Positions 35,292 through 44,041 of a stretch of 64,000 nt of DNA are shown here, piece after piece (within the stretch, counting starts at the first letter, position 1; every line of letters begins with the position of its first letter). This DNA is from Gaiellasilicea sp963850995 (GTDB taxonomy: Bacteria; Actinomycetota; Thermoleophilia; Gaiellales; Gaiellaceae). A program made the translations under genes and the position numbers. Under the pieces are notes generated by a model. That model saw nothing but the letters and a program-made list of their open reading frames with translations. It was not told the origin of the DNA and did no database searches. The stretch covers positions 1-64,000 of the forward strand of contig CAWKNQ010000003.1 of the NCBI GenBank assembly GCA_963850995.1. Direction: 5' to 3'.

Positions 35292-36002
35292 GTGGATCCC
35301 TACGCCTGGTCGTGGAACCCGGAGGCGCTCGTCGTCATCCCCGCGCTCACGGCGGGCTACCTGTGGGCGTTGCGCCGCTTCCCGGCGCCCGGCTGGAGGA
35401 TCGCGTGCTTCGCCGGCGCGATGCTGCTCGTGCTCGCCGTCACGGTGACGCCGGTCGAGACGATCGCGCTGAACTACCTCCTGTCCGTGCATCTCGTCCA
35501 GAACGTGGTGCTCGCGGAATGGGCGCCGCTCCTCTTCGCGCTCGGAATCCCGCCGGCCCTCGCTGCCCGTGCCCCGCGGGTACCCGCCCTCCTGGCGCTG
35601 GCGGTCTGGGTCGTCAACTACGCCGTCTGGCACCTGCCCTGGATCTACGACGCAGCGCTCCGCCACCCGCACTCGCTCCTCCATCTCGAGCACGCGCTCT
35701 ACTTCGTCACCGGGGTCTTGCTCTGGTGGCCTGTCGTCCACGGCAATCTCTCCGCCGGGGCGAAGGCCGCCTATCTGTTCGCGGCGTTCGCGCTGGCGAG
35801 CCCGATCGGGCTGATGATGGCTCTCGTCCCGGAGGCGATCTACGACTTCTACGTCGAGGCACCCGAGCTCTGGGGGCTCGACCCGCTGCTCGACCAGCAG
35901 ATCGCCGGGGTGACGATGTCGCTGACGGAGGCAGTCGTCTTCTTCGCCGCTTTCGCCTTCTTCGTCGCCCGCTTCTTCCGGGAGCAGGACGCGGCCCCCT
36001 GA
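35292..36002 (+). CDS. CtaG-type cytochrome c oxidase assembly protein
   Basis: 236 aa, six to seven membrane helices. Conserved CtaG (caa3 type) histidine motifs are SVHLVQNVVLAEWAPLLFALG, VWHLPWIYDAALRHPHSLLHL and LEHALYFVTGVLLWWPV. The family is involved in copper delivery or assembly of the oxidase. GTG start. No oxidase gene is in the window. Confidence 0.88.
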   Translation: MDPYAWSWNPEALVVIPALTAGYLWALRRFPAPGWRIACFAGAMLLVLAVTVTPVETIALNYLLSVHLVQNVVLAEWAPLLFALGIPPALAARAPRVPALLALAVWVVNYAVWHLPWIYDAALRHPHSLLHLEHALYFVTGVLLWWPVVHGNLSAGAKAAYLFAAFALASPIGLMMALVPEAIYDFYVEAPELWGLDPLLDQQIAGVTMSLTEAVVFFAAFAFFVARFFREQDAAP

Positions 36003-36018
36003 GGCCGAATCCGAGGTC

Positions 36019-36219
36019 ATGGACCGGGTTCGCGGCTTCTTCAGCTCCTTGTTCGGCAAGAAGGCTCCCTCGGCGCCGGCCGATGGACCTGACCGCCGCA
36101 GCGGGTCCGACCGGCGGGCGGGCCAGGACCGCCGCGAGCGCCTCGGCGCGCCGCCGATCGGCGAGGAGCGCCGTTCGGGCAGCGAGCGCCGCACAGGCGC
36201 CGACCGCCGCAAGGGCTGA
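36019..36219 (+). CDS. 66-aa protein with repeated DRR motifs
   Basis: After MDRVRGFFSSLFGKK, the C-terminal half is built of (S/A)G-x-(D/E)RR units: DRRSGSDRRAGQDRRER, then EERRSGSERRTGADRRKG. Short proteins with this RRxGxDRR pattern occur in many bacteria and are uncharacterised. Highly charged, probably cytoplasmic or nucleic-acid/phosphate associated (inference). It follows CtaG by 16 nt. Confidence 0.65.
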   Translation: MDRVRGFFSSLFGKKAPSAPADGPDRRSGSDRRAGQDRRERLGAPPIGEERRSGSERRTGADRRKG

Positions 36220-36222
36220 CAG

Positions 36223-36296
36223 TCGGGGCGGCCGGATTCGAACCGGCGACTTCTTGCTCCCAAAGCAAGCGCGCTACCAGGCTGCGCCACGCCCCG
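36223..36296 (-). tRNA. tRNA-Pro (TGG)
   Basis: Acceptor CGGGGCG/CGCCCCG, anticodon loop TTTGGGA, T-loop TTCGAAT, discriminator A. CCA not encoded. Confidence 0.97.
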
Positions 36297-36428
36297 CTCG
36301 AGTGAGTGTAGATCGAGATGAGGCCGGTGGGTGTCGCCGCGTGCGGACACTCACACGGGCGGAGCGGTAGCTTTCCCTCGATCGGGTCATTCAGCCGCCC
36401 CCTTCCAGACCCGATCTTGAACCCGACC

Positions 36429-36908
36429 ATGCTGTGCTCGAGCCAGATCCGGAACGTCCTGACCGCCGTCGCGGTGGCGCTCCTGCTCGTGCCGGCGGCC
36501 ACCGCGACGACGACGCTGAGCAAGAACGAGCGCTCGCTGCTCGCGGCGGTCAACGACGTGCGAGCCGCTCACGACTTGCGCCCGCTCCGGGTCGATCCCA
36601 CCCTCGTCCGCGCCGCACGCGCCCACTCGGCTGCGCTGCTGCGCAAGAACGAGTTCACGCACGGGCCGTTCGCGGCGCGGATTGCGCGCCACGGCGCCCG
36701 CGGCTCGGTCTTCGGGGAGAACCTCGCGTGGGGCACCGGCTCCTACTCGAACGCAAGGAGCATCGTGCGCTCATGGCTCGGAAGCCCGGGGCATCGGGCG
36801 AACCTGCTCCGGCCGGGCTGGAGCCGGATCGGCATCGGCACACGCGTCGGCACCTTTCTCGGCAACGACGGCGCGACTGTCGTGACGGCCGACTTCGCCG
36901 GCTCCTAG
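36429..36908 (+). CDS. Secreted CAP-domain (SCP-like) protein
   Basis: 159 aa. Signal peptide NVLTAVAVALLLVPAATATT, then a CAP/SCP fold: LLAAVNDVRAAHDLRPL, AHSAALLRKNEFTHG, GENLAWGTGSY and WLGSPGHRANLLRPGW, with the two CAP histidines and a glutamate of the usual cavity. Biological role in bacteria uncertain (envelope-associated). Start chosen at the ATG just before the signal peptide. Confidence 0.88.
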   Translation: MLCSSQIRNVLTAVAVALLLVPAATATTTLSKNERSLLAAVNDVRAAHDLRPLRVDPTLVRAARAHSAALLRKNEFTHGPFAARIARHGARGSVFGENLAWGTGSYSNARSIVRSWLGSPGHRANLLRPGWSRIGIGTRVGTFLGNDGATVVTADFAGS

Positions 36909-36920
36909 CGCGCCCTGACC

Positions 36921-36962
36921 GGCTGCGCCTCCCGGCCGGCGGAGCCGGCCTCCGGCGCAGCC
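36921..36962. terminator. Long bidirectional hairpin between CAP gene and response regulator
   Basis: GGCTGCGCC/GGCGCAGCC outer stem and GGCCGGC/GCCGGCC inner stem around a GGA loop, separated by a TCCC/TCC bulge. It lies at the convergent ends of 36429..36908 and 37057..37494. Confidence 0.75.
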
Positions 36963-36984
36963 TCGCGCCGCTCGCGCCGCTCTA

Positions 36985-37019
36985 GCCGGCGGGCCGTACC
37001 GCCGTACTGTCCCGCCGGC
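36985..37019. terminator. Second hairpin in the same convergent gap
   Basis: GCCGGCGGG at 36985-36993 and CCCGCCGGC at 37011-37019 with a 17-nt loop. Probably terminates the kinase/regulator operon on the minus strand. Confidence 0.55.
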
Positions 37020-37056
37020 CGGCGCAGCGCGAGCGACGCGTCAGGACGCGCTAGGC

Positions 37057-37494
37057 CTAGCTCTCGGCCATCAAAGCGCGGAGCTCGGTGAGCTTCTCGC
37101 GCCGCAGCTCGTCGCGCTCGCCCCGCTCGAGCCGTTGGAGAACCTCGCGGACGAGCGGCGCCAGCTCGACGGGGTTGAACGGCTTCGTGATGTAGTCGAC
37201 GCCCCCGATGTCGAGCCCGCGAGCGCGGTCGCGGAACTCGGCGCGCGCGGTCAAGAAGATGATCGGGATCTCCGCGGTGGCCGCGTCGTCGAGCAGGACT
37301 TCGGCGACGGCCCAGCCGTCGAGCCCGGGCATCATCACGTCGAGCAGGATCACGTCGGGGCGCTCGGCGCCCGCCTTCTCGAGGCCCGAGGGACCGTCTG
37401 CCGCCTCGAGGACGGACATGCCCTCGGCCTCGAGATTGACCCGGCAAAGCAGCCGGATCGGCGCCTCGTCGTCGATTACCAGCACGTTCGTCAT
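37057..37494 (-). CDS. Stand-alone response regulator (receiver domain)
   Basis: 145 aa: a CheY-like receiver with acidic pocket NVLVIDDEAPI, phosphoacceptor Asp in ILLDVMMPGLDG, threonine/alanine switch IIFLTARAE and lysine in DYITKPFNPVEL. A helical tail of about 25 residues follows and there is no output domain. It starts 28 nt after the multi-GAF kinase stop, so the kinase is its likely partner. Confidence 0.93.
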   Translation of the reverse strand: MTNVLVIDDEAPIRLLCRVNLEAEGMSVLEAADGPSGLEKAGAERPDVILLDVMMPGLDGWAVAEVLLDDAATAEIPIIFLTARAEFRDRARGLDIGGVDYITKPFNPVELAPLVREVLQRLERGERDELRREKLTELRALMAES

Positions 37495-37522
37495 CGCAAG
37501 AAGACTCTCTTACCCGCACCTG

Positions 37523-40500
37523 TCATGTCTCACGCGCAGCCGCCGGCAGCTCGAGCACGAACGTCGCGCCGCGGCCCTCATCCGAGTCGACCCGGATCGT
37601 GCCGCCCATGGCGGTGACGAGACCCTCCGCCAGGAAGAGCCCGAGACCGGCCGCGCCCGCGCCGACGACGCCGGTCGCCGGCGGGTCGACGCGATGGAAC
37701 TTGCGGAAGATCTTCGCCTGCTCGGCGGCCGGGATGCCGACGCCCTCGTCCTCGACGCTCACCTCGACCGCATCCGCGCGGCGCCGTGCGGCGACCGTGA
37801 CCGTCCCTCCGGCCGGCGAATAGCGAACCGCGTTGTCGAGCAGGTGACCGAGCACCTGTCCGAGCTTGTCCCGATCGGCCTCGGCGGCGAGCGGCTCGTC
37901 GTCGAGCGCGACGACGAAGCGGTGTCCCGCCCGGCCGTCCTTTTGCTCGACCGACCTGACTGCCTCGTTGACGACCGCGCCCACGTCGGTCTCACCGAGC
38001 TGCACGACGACCGAGCCCGTCTCGAGCTGGGCAACCGAGATGAGCCGGTCGACGATCGTTGTGAGGCGCGCCGACTCGGACGCGATGTAGCGCAGGAAGG
38101 TCGCGCGCTCCTCGTCGCCGAAGGCGATGTCCTTGCGAAGCAGCGTCTCGGCGAAGCCATAGATCGACGTGAGCGGGGAACGAAGCTCGTGCGAGACCGT
38201 CGAGACGAAGTCGGACTTCATCTGCTCGACGCTCCGCTCGCTGGAGATGTCGCGGAAGGCGTAGATCCGGCCGGCGACCGCTCCTGCTGGATCGGTCATC
38301 ACCGCCTCGCTGAGCGAGAGCCAGACCTCGTCCTCACCGCGCCTGATCCGGACGAGACGGGTGCTGCCGAGCGAGCCGTCGTCAGCCGCGAGCGGTCGGC
38401 CGAGCGCCTGCTCAGGAGTCCTTCCGAGCGCGTCCCCCTGCGGCACCCCGGTCACGCGCTCGGCGGCCGGGTTCCAGAGCACGACCTTGCCCTGACGGTC
38501 GACCGCGACGATGCCGTCGGCGACGTTGGCGAGGATCGCTTCGCTCCGCTGCTGCTCGTGACTCACGCCCTGGTACAGCTCGGCGTTCGCGCTCGCGCTC
38601 GCAGTGGTGGCAGCGAGTGCGTGCAGCGCCTCCTGCTCCTCCTCGCGCCAGCGGCGCGGACTGCGGTCGTAGACGGCGAGGATTCCCCGCACCGACCCGT
38701 CCGGCCCGATCATCGGCACGCCCAGATACGCGGCGTGCCCGATCGCCAGCATCTGATCGGCTTCGCGGGTGCGAGGATCGTCGCGCACGTCGACGATCGC
38801 GCGCGCAGACCGCGTCTGGACGATGTCGCCGACGAGCCATGCAGTCGACGGAGTGCGGGCTCCGAACGAGCTCGGATCATGGTCTCCGGCGGCTGCGCGG
38901 ACCACGACCTCGTCGTCCTCGAGCATCTGAACTGAGGCCGCGTCGGCCTGAAGCAGGCCGATCGCCGCGCGGGCGGCGAAGTCGAGGACGTTGTCGGGGT
39001 CGAGCTCCCCAGCGAGCTCGCGGCTCGCGCGGGCGAGGCGCTGCGCCACCGAGCGTGCATGCCGCTCCCGTTCGTACAGCTCGCTTCGCTCGAGCGCGCC
39101 CTGGGCTGCGCCCGCCACTTGCCCCGCGAGCTCGAGCTCCTCGTCCGCGAACGTCGTCTCCTCGCGGAAGAAGACGAGCACGAGCCCGAGCTCCTCAGCG
39201 TCCGCCTGGACGAGGGGGATCACAAGCATCGAGCGGCGTTCGGCCAGTGCGGCCGCACGAGCGAGCCCCTTGTCGAAACGGCCGTCTCCGTCGAGCCTGG
39301 GCGAGGCGAGCAGCTTGCCGGCCCGAGCCGCGGCGGCGAGCGTCGCCGTGTCGTCGCGCAGGTAGCCGGCGAGATCCGGCCCCAGCGAGTGGCCCCCGGC
39401 GAGCCGAAGCTCGCCCTCGTGGCTGCGTAGGACCGCAGCCGAGTCGGCGCCCAGCGCCTCGGCGGCGGCCTGGGCGACGGCGTCGAGCGTCGCGTCGGCC
39501 GAGAGCGGCTCGCTCAGCACCGACGCGATCCGGAAGAAGCCGCGCTGGACCTGCGCCTGGCGCGTGGTCTCCTCGTACGCCTCGGCGTTGCGCAAGGCGA
39601 CGGCGGCGAGGCTGGCGAATGCCTCGATCAGGCGCAGGGCGGACTCGTCGAACCGTCCGGGCTCGCGCGAGCAGACACCGAGCACCCCGAGCGTCTCGCC
39701 GAACGAGAGGATCGGCGCGTCCATTACCTCCTCGAACGCCGCGTATGTACCCGCCGGCGGCGGCTGCTCCGTCGCGGCGAAGTCACGGCGGAGCACCGGC
39801 TGGCCGGATCCGATCGCTTCGCCGATCGTCCCCTCCAGGAGGATGCGTCGCCCGACCTCGGACTCGGGCAACCCGACCACCGCGCGGCACACGAGCTCGC
39901 GGCCGTCGGGCGCGAACGTCCAACAATCCGCCGCGTCGGCGTCGACGAGCGCCCGGAGCTCTTGCACGAGACGCGAGATGACGACATCCACGCGCAGGTC
40001 ACTCGTCAGCGCCTGTCCAGCCTTCAGGAGTGCTCGCTGCTCGGCGAGCCTGCGGTCGCTCTCACGCAGCAGGCGCCGCGTGTCGATCGCCGTCGCGGCC
40101 TCGTGCGCGACCGCCTCCGCGAGCGTGATCTCGGACTCCTGCCACTCCGTCGGGTCCGTTCGGTGCAGTCCGAGCACGCCGATCACGCGCTCGAACGCGA
40201 CGATCGGGGTCGCAAGCACGGCCCTCGTGTCACGGTTCGTCAGCTCGTGCACGTGTCCGAGCGTGGGATCGTCGAGGTCGGGAGCATCCAGCACGTCGTC
40301 CACCGCAATCGTTCGGCGCGTGCGCGCTGCCAGGTTGGTGACGGGCAGTCGGCTGACGTCGCCGAGCCGCGGTACGCCGGGCGCATCCCACTCGGCGAGG
40401 ACCGGCATCGGCTCACCAGGCTCGCCCAGGCGGATGAAACAGCGATCGACGTTCGCCGCCCTCGCGGTCTCCTCGACCGCGACCTGGAGGAGCTCGTCGA

Positions 40501-41431
40501 GGTCGCGCCGCGACCGGAGGGCGAGCGAGATGCGGGCGATCAGGCGCTCCCGCTCGAGCGCGTCGGCGAGTGCCCGCCTGGAGCGCGTCCGCTCCAGGGC
40601 GAGTCCCGCCTCGGCCGCGAGGGTCTGCATCAACGCCAGCTCGCGCTCGTCGAACAGGCGGCGCTCGCGCGTCGCGGCGAAGACGACGCCGGTGACCTCG
40701 TCGTGTGCCCGCATCGGGACGAAGGCGCAGCTCTTCACCTGTGCGATCTCGTTCAGGCGCTTGTTCACGAGTGGGGACGTCTCGGCGTCGAAGACCGCGA
40801 AGCCGGCCCCCTCACGGACGACGGTGCCGGTCCCGGACGCCTCGTGCTCGAGCGAGATGACCTCCCCGAGCAGGAGCTCGCTCTCGTTGCCGCGGTCACG
40901 CCCCGCGACGACGCGCGCCGTGCGCCCTTCGTCTTCGACGAGCGCCAGGTGCGCCAGGTCGAGCCGGAAAAGCTCGACGAGCTCAGCAAGGAGCAAGCCG
41001 GCAATCTCCGCCTGATCCGCGGCGTCGAGCAGCTGGTGTGAGAGCCGATCGACTCCGGCGAGCTCACGGGCGCGAAGCGACGACCGCTCCTCTGCCTCCC
41101 GGGCACGCCGCACCCCGGTCACGAGCAGCGCCCGATCGTCCCAGTTGCGGAGGATCGCCACCACCGGCACGGCCGCCAGCACGATGCCGGCGAGCGAGAC
41201 CAGCACGTGCCCGGCCAACGCCTCCTGGGTGACGAGGGTCACGATCCCGACGACCGCCGCCGCGAGACCGATGCACGGGAAGACGAGAGCCACGGCGAAG
41301 CCGATCTCGCGCCTGCCGCCTCGCTCCCGCCAGAGGGCGGGCGCGAGCGCGACGCCCACGGTGAGGTAGAGCGCCGCGAGAACGAGCAACGGCACCGCGT
41401 TGAACAGCACCGCCTGTGTCTCCGCGTTCAC
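37523..41431 (-). CDS. Very large multi-GAF/PAS hybrid sensor histidine kinase
   Basis: About 1302 aa. Three N-terminal membrane helices (about residues 8-90), then roughly five GAF-type domains in tandem (for example RCFIRLGEPGEP, VLATPIVAFERVIGVLGL, DAPILSFGETLGVLGV, LVIPLVQADAEELGLVL, LGVPMIGPDGSVRGILAV). One PAS domain follows (ILANVADGIVAVDRQGKVVL), then HisKA with the H-box VSTVSHELRSPLTS and HATPase_c with N-box HLLDNAVRYSP and G boxes DEGVGIP, GAGAAGLGLFLAEG. GTG 41431 preferred (GAGGT upstream); GTG 41461 possible. Confidence 0.9.
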   Translation of the reverse strand: MNAETQAVLFNAVPLLVLAALYLTVGVALAPALWRERGGRREIGFAVALVFPCIGLAAAVVGIVTLVTQEALAGHVLVSLAGIVLAAVPVVAILRNWDDRALLVTGVRRAREAEERSSLRARELAGVDRLSHQLLDAADQAEIAGLLLAELVELFRLDLAHLALVEDEGRTARVVAGRDRGNESELLLGEVISLEHEASGTGTVVREGAGFAVFDAETSPLVNKRLNEIAQVKSCAFVPMRAHDEVTGVVFAATRERRLFDERELALMQTLAAEAGLALERTRSRRALADALERERLIARISLALRSRRDLDELLQVAVEETARAANVDRCFIRLGEPGEPMPVLAEWDAPGVPRLGDVSRLPVTNLAARTRRTIAVDDVLDAPDLDDPTLGHVHELTNRDTRAVLATPIVAFERVIGVLGLHRTDPTEWQESEITLAEAVAHEAATAIDTRRLLRESDRRLAEQRALLKAGQALTSDLRVDVVISRLVQELRALVDADAADCWTFAPDGRELVCRAVVGLPESEVGRRILLEGTIGEAIGSGQPVLRRDFAATEQPPPAGTYAAFEEVMDAPILSFGETLGVLGVCSREPGRFDESALRLIEAFASLAAVALRNAEAYEETTRQAQVQRGFFRIASVLSEPLSADATLDAVAQAAAEALGADSAAVLRSHEGELRLAGGHSLGPDLAGYLRDDTATLAAAARAGKLLASPRLDGDGRFDKGLARAAALAERRSMLVIPLVQADAEELGLVLVFFREETTFADEELELAGQVAGAAQGALERSELYERERHARSVAQRLARASRELAGELDPDNVLDFAARAAIGLLQADAASVQMLEDDEVVVRAAAGDHDPSSFGARTPSTAWLVGDIVQTRSARAIVDVRDDPRTREADQMLAIGHAAYLGVPMIGPDGSVRGILAVYDRSPRRWREEEQEALHALAATTASASANAELYQGVSHEQQRSEAILANVADGIVAVDRQGKVVLWNPAAERVTGVPQGDALGRTPEQALGRPLAADDGSLGSTRLVRIRRGEDEVWLSLSEAVMTDPAGAVAGRIYAFRDISSERSVEQMKSDFVSTVSHELRSPLTSIYGFAETLLRKDIAFGDEERATFLRYIASESARLTTIVDRLISVAQLETGSVVVQLGETDVGAVVNEAVRSVEQKDGRAGHRFVVALDDEPLAAEADRDKLGQVLGHLLDNAVRYSPAGGTVTVAARRRADAVEVSVEDEGVGIPAAEQAKIFRKFHRVDPPATGVVGAGAAGLGLFLAEGLVTAMGGTIRVDSDEGRGATFVLELPAAARET

Positions 41432-41474
41432 TGGGCGACCTCGGATGATAGTTCGAGGCACCCCAGTTTGAAAG

Positions 41475-41492
41475 ATAGGCCGTCCGGCCTAT
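41475..41492. promoter_or_regulatory. 18-bp palindrome upstream of the histidine kinase
   Basis: ATAGGCCG-TC-CGGCCTAT, a perfect 8-2-8 inverted repeat about 44 bp upstream of the kinase start, preceded by AAAG. A near-copy with one arm mismatch lies at 48343..48360 (18 of 20 bases shared including AAAG). Candidate operator for an unknown dimeric regulator. Confidence 0.45.
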
Positions 41493-41539
41493 TGGAACTC
41501 GCTCGAGGGCGGGATAGCGTAGTCGCACTGGGCGATGCG

Positions 41540-41749
41540 CCCCGCGATGTGCGGGGAGCATTGGACAAGGGCCCTGTCGCGACGACCCCCCGATGCGGCA
41601 GGGCCCTGATCCATGCGCAAGATGCGGGATCTGCGGGAGCAGATCCTGCATCGCGCGAACACCCCTAAAGGCGTCCGCTTTCGCGGCCGCGGGCTCATTG
41701 ACGAGAGCTCCGTCGGCCGAATAACGAAGGATCCGAGGTCGGCGGAGCT
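41540..41749 (+). promoter_or_regulatory. Hairpin-rich leader region of ispH
   Basis: The 331-bp gap between the kinase and ispH is not empty. It contains four stems: CCCCGC/GCGGGG (41540-41556); GGGCCCTG/CAGGGCCC (41569-41606) enclosing a run of six C; a 14-bp stem with GGGA loop and one wobble (41621-41652); and a 13-bp stem with two G-U pairs (41706/41737-41749) ending 13 nt before the ispH ATG. GGAG lies in the last stem arm. A structured leader or a separate small RNA is likely. Confidence 0.5.
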
Positions 41750-41762
41750 ACGATCCCTCGCG

Positions 41763-42719
41763 ATGGTCGAACGGGTCCTGCTCGCGTCGCCCCGCGGCTA
41801 CTGCGCCGGGGTCGAGCGCGCCGTCGAGACGGTCGAGCTGGCGCTGGAGCACTACGGGCCGCCCGTCTACGTGCGCAAGCAGATCGTCCACAACATCCAC
41901 GTCGTCCGCGAGCTCGAGGCCCGGGGCGCGATCTTCGTCGAGTCGGAGACGGAGGCGCCGGAGGGCTCGACGATCGTCTACTCCGCGCACGGCGTCGCCC
42001 CGTCGGTGAACGCCGCCTCCGCGGGCCTCGGTCACAACGTGATCGACGCCACGTGCCCGCTCGTGACGAAGGTGCACGTCCAGGCGCGCCGGTACGCGGC
42101 GGCCGGCTACACCGTTCTCCTCATCGGCCACGCGGGGCACGAGGAGGTCGTCGGCACGATGGGTGAGGCCCCCGAGGCGACCGTGCTCGTCCAGGACGTC
42201 GCCGAGGCCGAGGCCCTGCAGCTGCCCGCCGACGCGAAGGTCGCCTACATCACGCAGACGACGCTCTCGGTGGACGAGACCGCGGAGATCATCTCCGTCC
42301 TGCGCCGCCGCTTCCCTGAGATCCACGCGCCGAAGAAGGAGGACATCTGCTACGCGACCTCCAACCGGCAGTGGGCCGTGAAGGAGATGCTGCAGGAGGT
42401 CGACCTGCTGCTCGTGATCGGCTCGCGCAACTCCTCCAACTCGAACCGGCTCGTCGACGTCGCCCGCGCGGGCGGGGTCGACGCCTACCTGATCGACGAC
42501 GAAAGCGAGATCGAGGAAGCCTGGCTCGACGGTGTCGCGACCGTCGGCGTCACGTCGGGAGCATCCGCGCCCGAGAAGCTCGTCAGCCGGGTCTGCGACT
42601 GGTTCCGCGTCCGCGGCGTCGAGCGGATCGAGCCTTTCCGGATGGTCGACGAAGACGTCACCTTCCGGCTGCCGGTCGAGCTCCGGCGTGAGCTCGCGCT
42701 CGCCGAGAGCCAGCGCTAG
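41763..42719 (+). CDS. ispH: 4-hydroxy-3-methylbut-2-enyl diphosphate reductase (IspH)
   Basis: 318 aa. Last step of the MEP isoprenoid pathway, [4Fe-4S] enzyme. Cluster cysteines at about 14 (SPRGYCAGVERAV), 98 (DATCPLV) and 196 (EDICYATSNRQ); conserved HG (YSAHGVAP) and GHAGHEEV histidines and TQTTLSVDET. Start at ATG MVERVLLASP gives the standard N-terminus; the frame is open further upstream, but that sequence is hairpin DNA. Confidence 0.97.
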   Translation: MVERVLLASPRGYCAGVERAVETVELALEHYGPPVYVRKQIVHNIHVVRELEARGAIFVESETEAPEGSTIVYSAHGVAPSVNAASAGLGHNVIDATCPLVTKVHVQARRYAAAGYTVLLIGHAGHEEVVGTMGEAPEATVLVQDVAEAEALQLPADAKVAYITQTTLSVDETAEIISVLRRRFPEIHAPKKEDICYATSNRQWAVKEMLQEVDLLLVIGSRNSSNSNRLVDVARAGGVDAYLIDDESEIEEAWLDGVATVGVTSGASAPEKLVSRVCDWFRVRGVERIEPFRMVDEDVTFRLPVELRRELALAESQR

Positions 42720-42725
42720 CTTCGT

Positions 42726-43270
42726 CTACTGCGGGACCGGCGGGGCGGCATCCGGGCACGTGTCGGCCTGATAGTGGGCAAAGCGTTCGGGCGGCAGGAT
42801 CCACGCCCAGCCCCCGCCGACGCGGATCGCGTGCACGTTGTCCCGGACGACCGTCCGCTCCGAGGTGGCGACGTCGAGCAGCACGACCTCGACGGGAACG
42901 ACAAGGCTCGGCCTGAGCTCTCCGGCACTGACGAGGATGGGCTCGTCGACCGCGGCACCGGCCCGAACCGAGACATGACCACCCCCGGAATCGGCGAGAG
43001 CCGCTCGCACCGCACGAACTCGTTCCGCCCGGCCGCCCGGCGATGCGCCGGGTGGAGCAGCGGCCAGGCCTCGTCGTAGCGGTTCTCCGCGATCATCCGC
43101 ACGACGGTACGAACGAACACGACCGCCTCCGCGTCCGAGGCCCGAACGACCGGAGTGCGCGTCGGAACCGACGCCGCCCGTAGGCCGTCGACGCCGGCGG
43201 CTGCCGCGACAACGGCGCAGAACGAGGCGATCGCGGCCACGATGCTCGCCCAGATGAAGCGGATCGTCAT
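42726..43270 (-). CDS. Secreted or membrane-anchored protein of unknown function, frameshifted
   Basis: N-terminal hydrophobic signal/anchor (MTIRFIWASIVAAIASFCAV), then VVFVRTVVRMIAENRYDEAW and LLHPAHRRAAGRNEFVRCE, which looks like a small alpha+beta accumulation domain of the SnoaL/DUF4878 kind (guess). The frame changes between about 42965 and 42978; the second frame gives VVPVEVVLLDVATSERTVV and GGGWAWILPPERFAHYQ, the expected end. Reconstructed length about 180 aa. Upstream sequence is duplicated at 44042. Confidence 0.65.
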
Positions 43271-43308
43271 GCAGACCAGACGGCACGCGGGTCCGAGATC
43301 TTCCGTCG
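43253..43308. repeat. Direct repeat copy 1 (start region of the 43270 gene)
   Basis: 56 bp matching 44042..44097 with 6 mismatches. It covers the first six codons (MTIRFI) and about 38 bp of 5' region of the secreted-protein gene. Confidence 0.85.
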
Positions 43309-43332
43309 ACGAGGCTTAACGCCCTTACAGCG

Positions 43333-43360
43333 GAGAGCCCCGCGGGTCCGCGGGGCTCTC
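43333..43360 (-). terminator. Terminator hairpin of the 43386..43937 gene
   Basis: GAGAGCCCCGCGG and its exact complement with only GT between; effectively a 12-bp stem with a GGTC loop, 26 nt downstream of the stop codon. Confidence 0.75.
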
Positions 43361-43385
43361 CCAGGCGAGGGTCAGATTCGGCGTT

Positions 43386-43937
43386 TTACCGATACACGAA
43401 GGTCGAGCTCCCAGTGACCCGAACGCGGAGCTGGCTGGAGTGCGGCCCCAGCTCGCGCGACTCTCCCTCGACCACCGCGGGCAACACCTCGCCGTCCACC
43501 GTCTGAAGCTCCGCCGCCGGGATCCGCAGGGTCTTCGACGTCACGAGGCAATCGAACTGCCAGTAGCCGGCGCCCTCGATCCGTCTTGCGCCGATGCAGT
43601 GCGCGCCGTCGATCTTCAGCCCGCTGCGGACGTCCCTCAACGCATCCTGATAGCGCATGTACCAGTCGAAGTAGCTCCACCACGCGACATCGTTCTCCGC
43701 TTCCATTGCGAGCGTCTGGAGTCCAATGAAGCGCTCGGCTCCCCGTCGCAACTCCTCCTCCAGGGCGACCCTTGTCGCCCGGTCGAGTCGCAACCGGACG
43801 TCTCTCACGACGGACCGCTCGGCCTTGGACTCCGTCCACGCGACGCTGCTCGCCGCAGTCGCAGCGGTGCCGGCAGAGACGCCCACGCTCGCGATCAGCA
43901 CGACCGCGAGCCCCATGATTCTCCATGCGTGTTTCAT
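43386..43937 (-). CDS. Secreted protein of unknown function
   Basis: 183 aa with a clear signal peptide (MKHAWRIMGLAVVLIASVGV, cleavage near SAGTA-A) and a strong AAAGGAGGAG Shine-Dalgarno 3 nt before the ATG. The mature part is helical at first (VRLRLDRATRVALEEELRRG), then aromatic-rich (VAWWSYFDWYMRYQDAL), with two cysteines (HCIGARR, FDCLVTSK) that may pair. The C-terminal strands end RVRVTGSSTFVYR. No family recognised. Confidence 0.75.
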   Translation of the reverse strand: MKHAWRIMGLAVVLIASVGVSAGTAATAASSVAWTESKAERSVVRDVRLRLDRATRVALEEELRRGAERFIGLQTLAMEAENDVAWWSYFDWYMRYQDALRDVRSGLKIDGAHCIGARRIEGAGYWQFDCLVTSKTLRIPAAELQTVDGEVLPAVVEGESRELGPHSSQLRVRVTGSSTFVYR

Positions 43938-44041
43938 CGCTCCTCCTTTGAGTGCCAGGTCCTCCTCGGAGCCCCGAGCCGCCGCATAGCCAGTCCTTCA
44001 GGCTCCTGACTTGGCCCGGGCGCGATGGACCGGCTCGCCAG

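Noticed and set aside
41569..41606. 6C-type actinobacterial RNA, because of the C6 loop
   Set aside because: The described 6C motif has C-runs in two hairpins; only one is present here, so the family name is not justified.
41613..41762. In-frame N-terminal extension of IspH
   Set aside because: The family starts at MVERVLLASPRGYC; the upstream codons coincide with long perfect stems, so the region is better read as noncoding.
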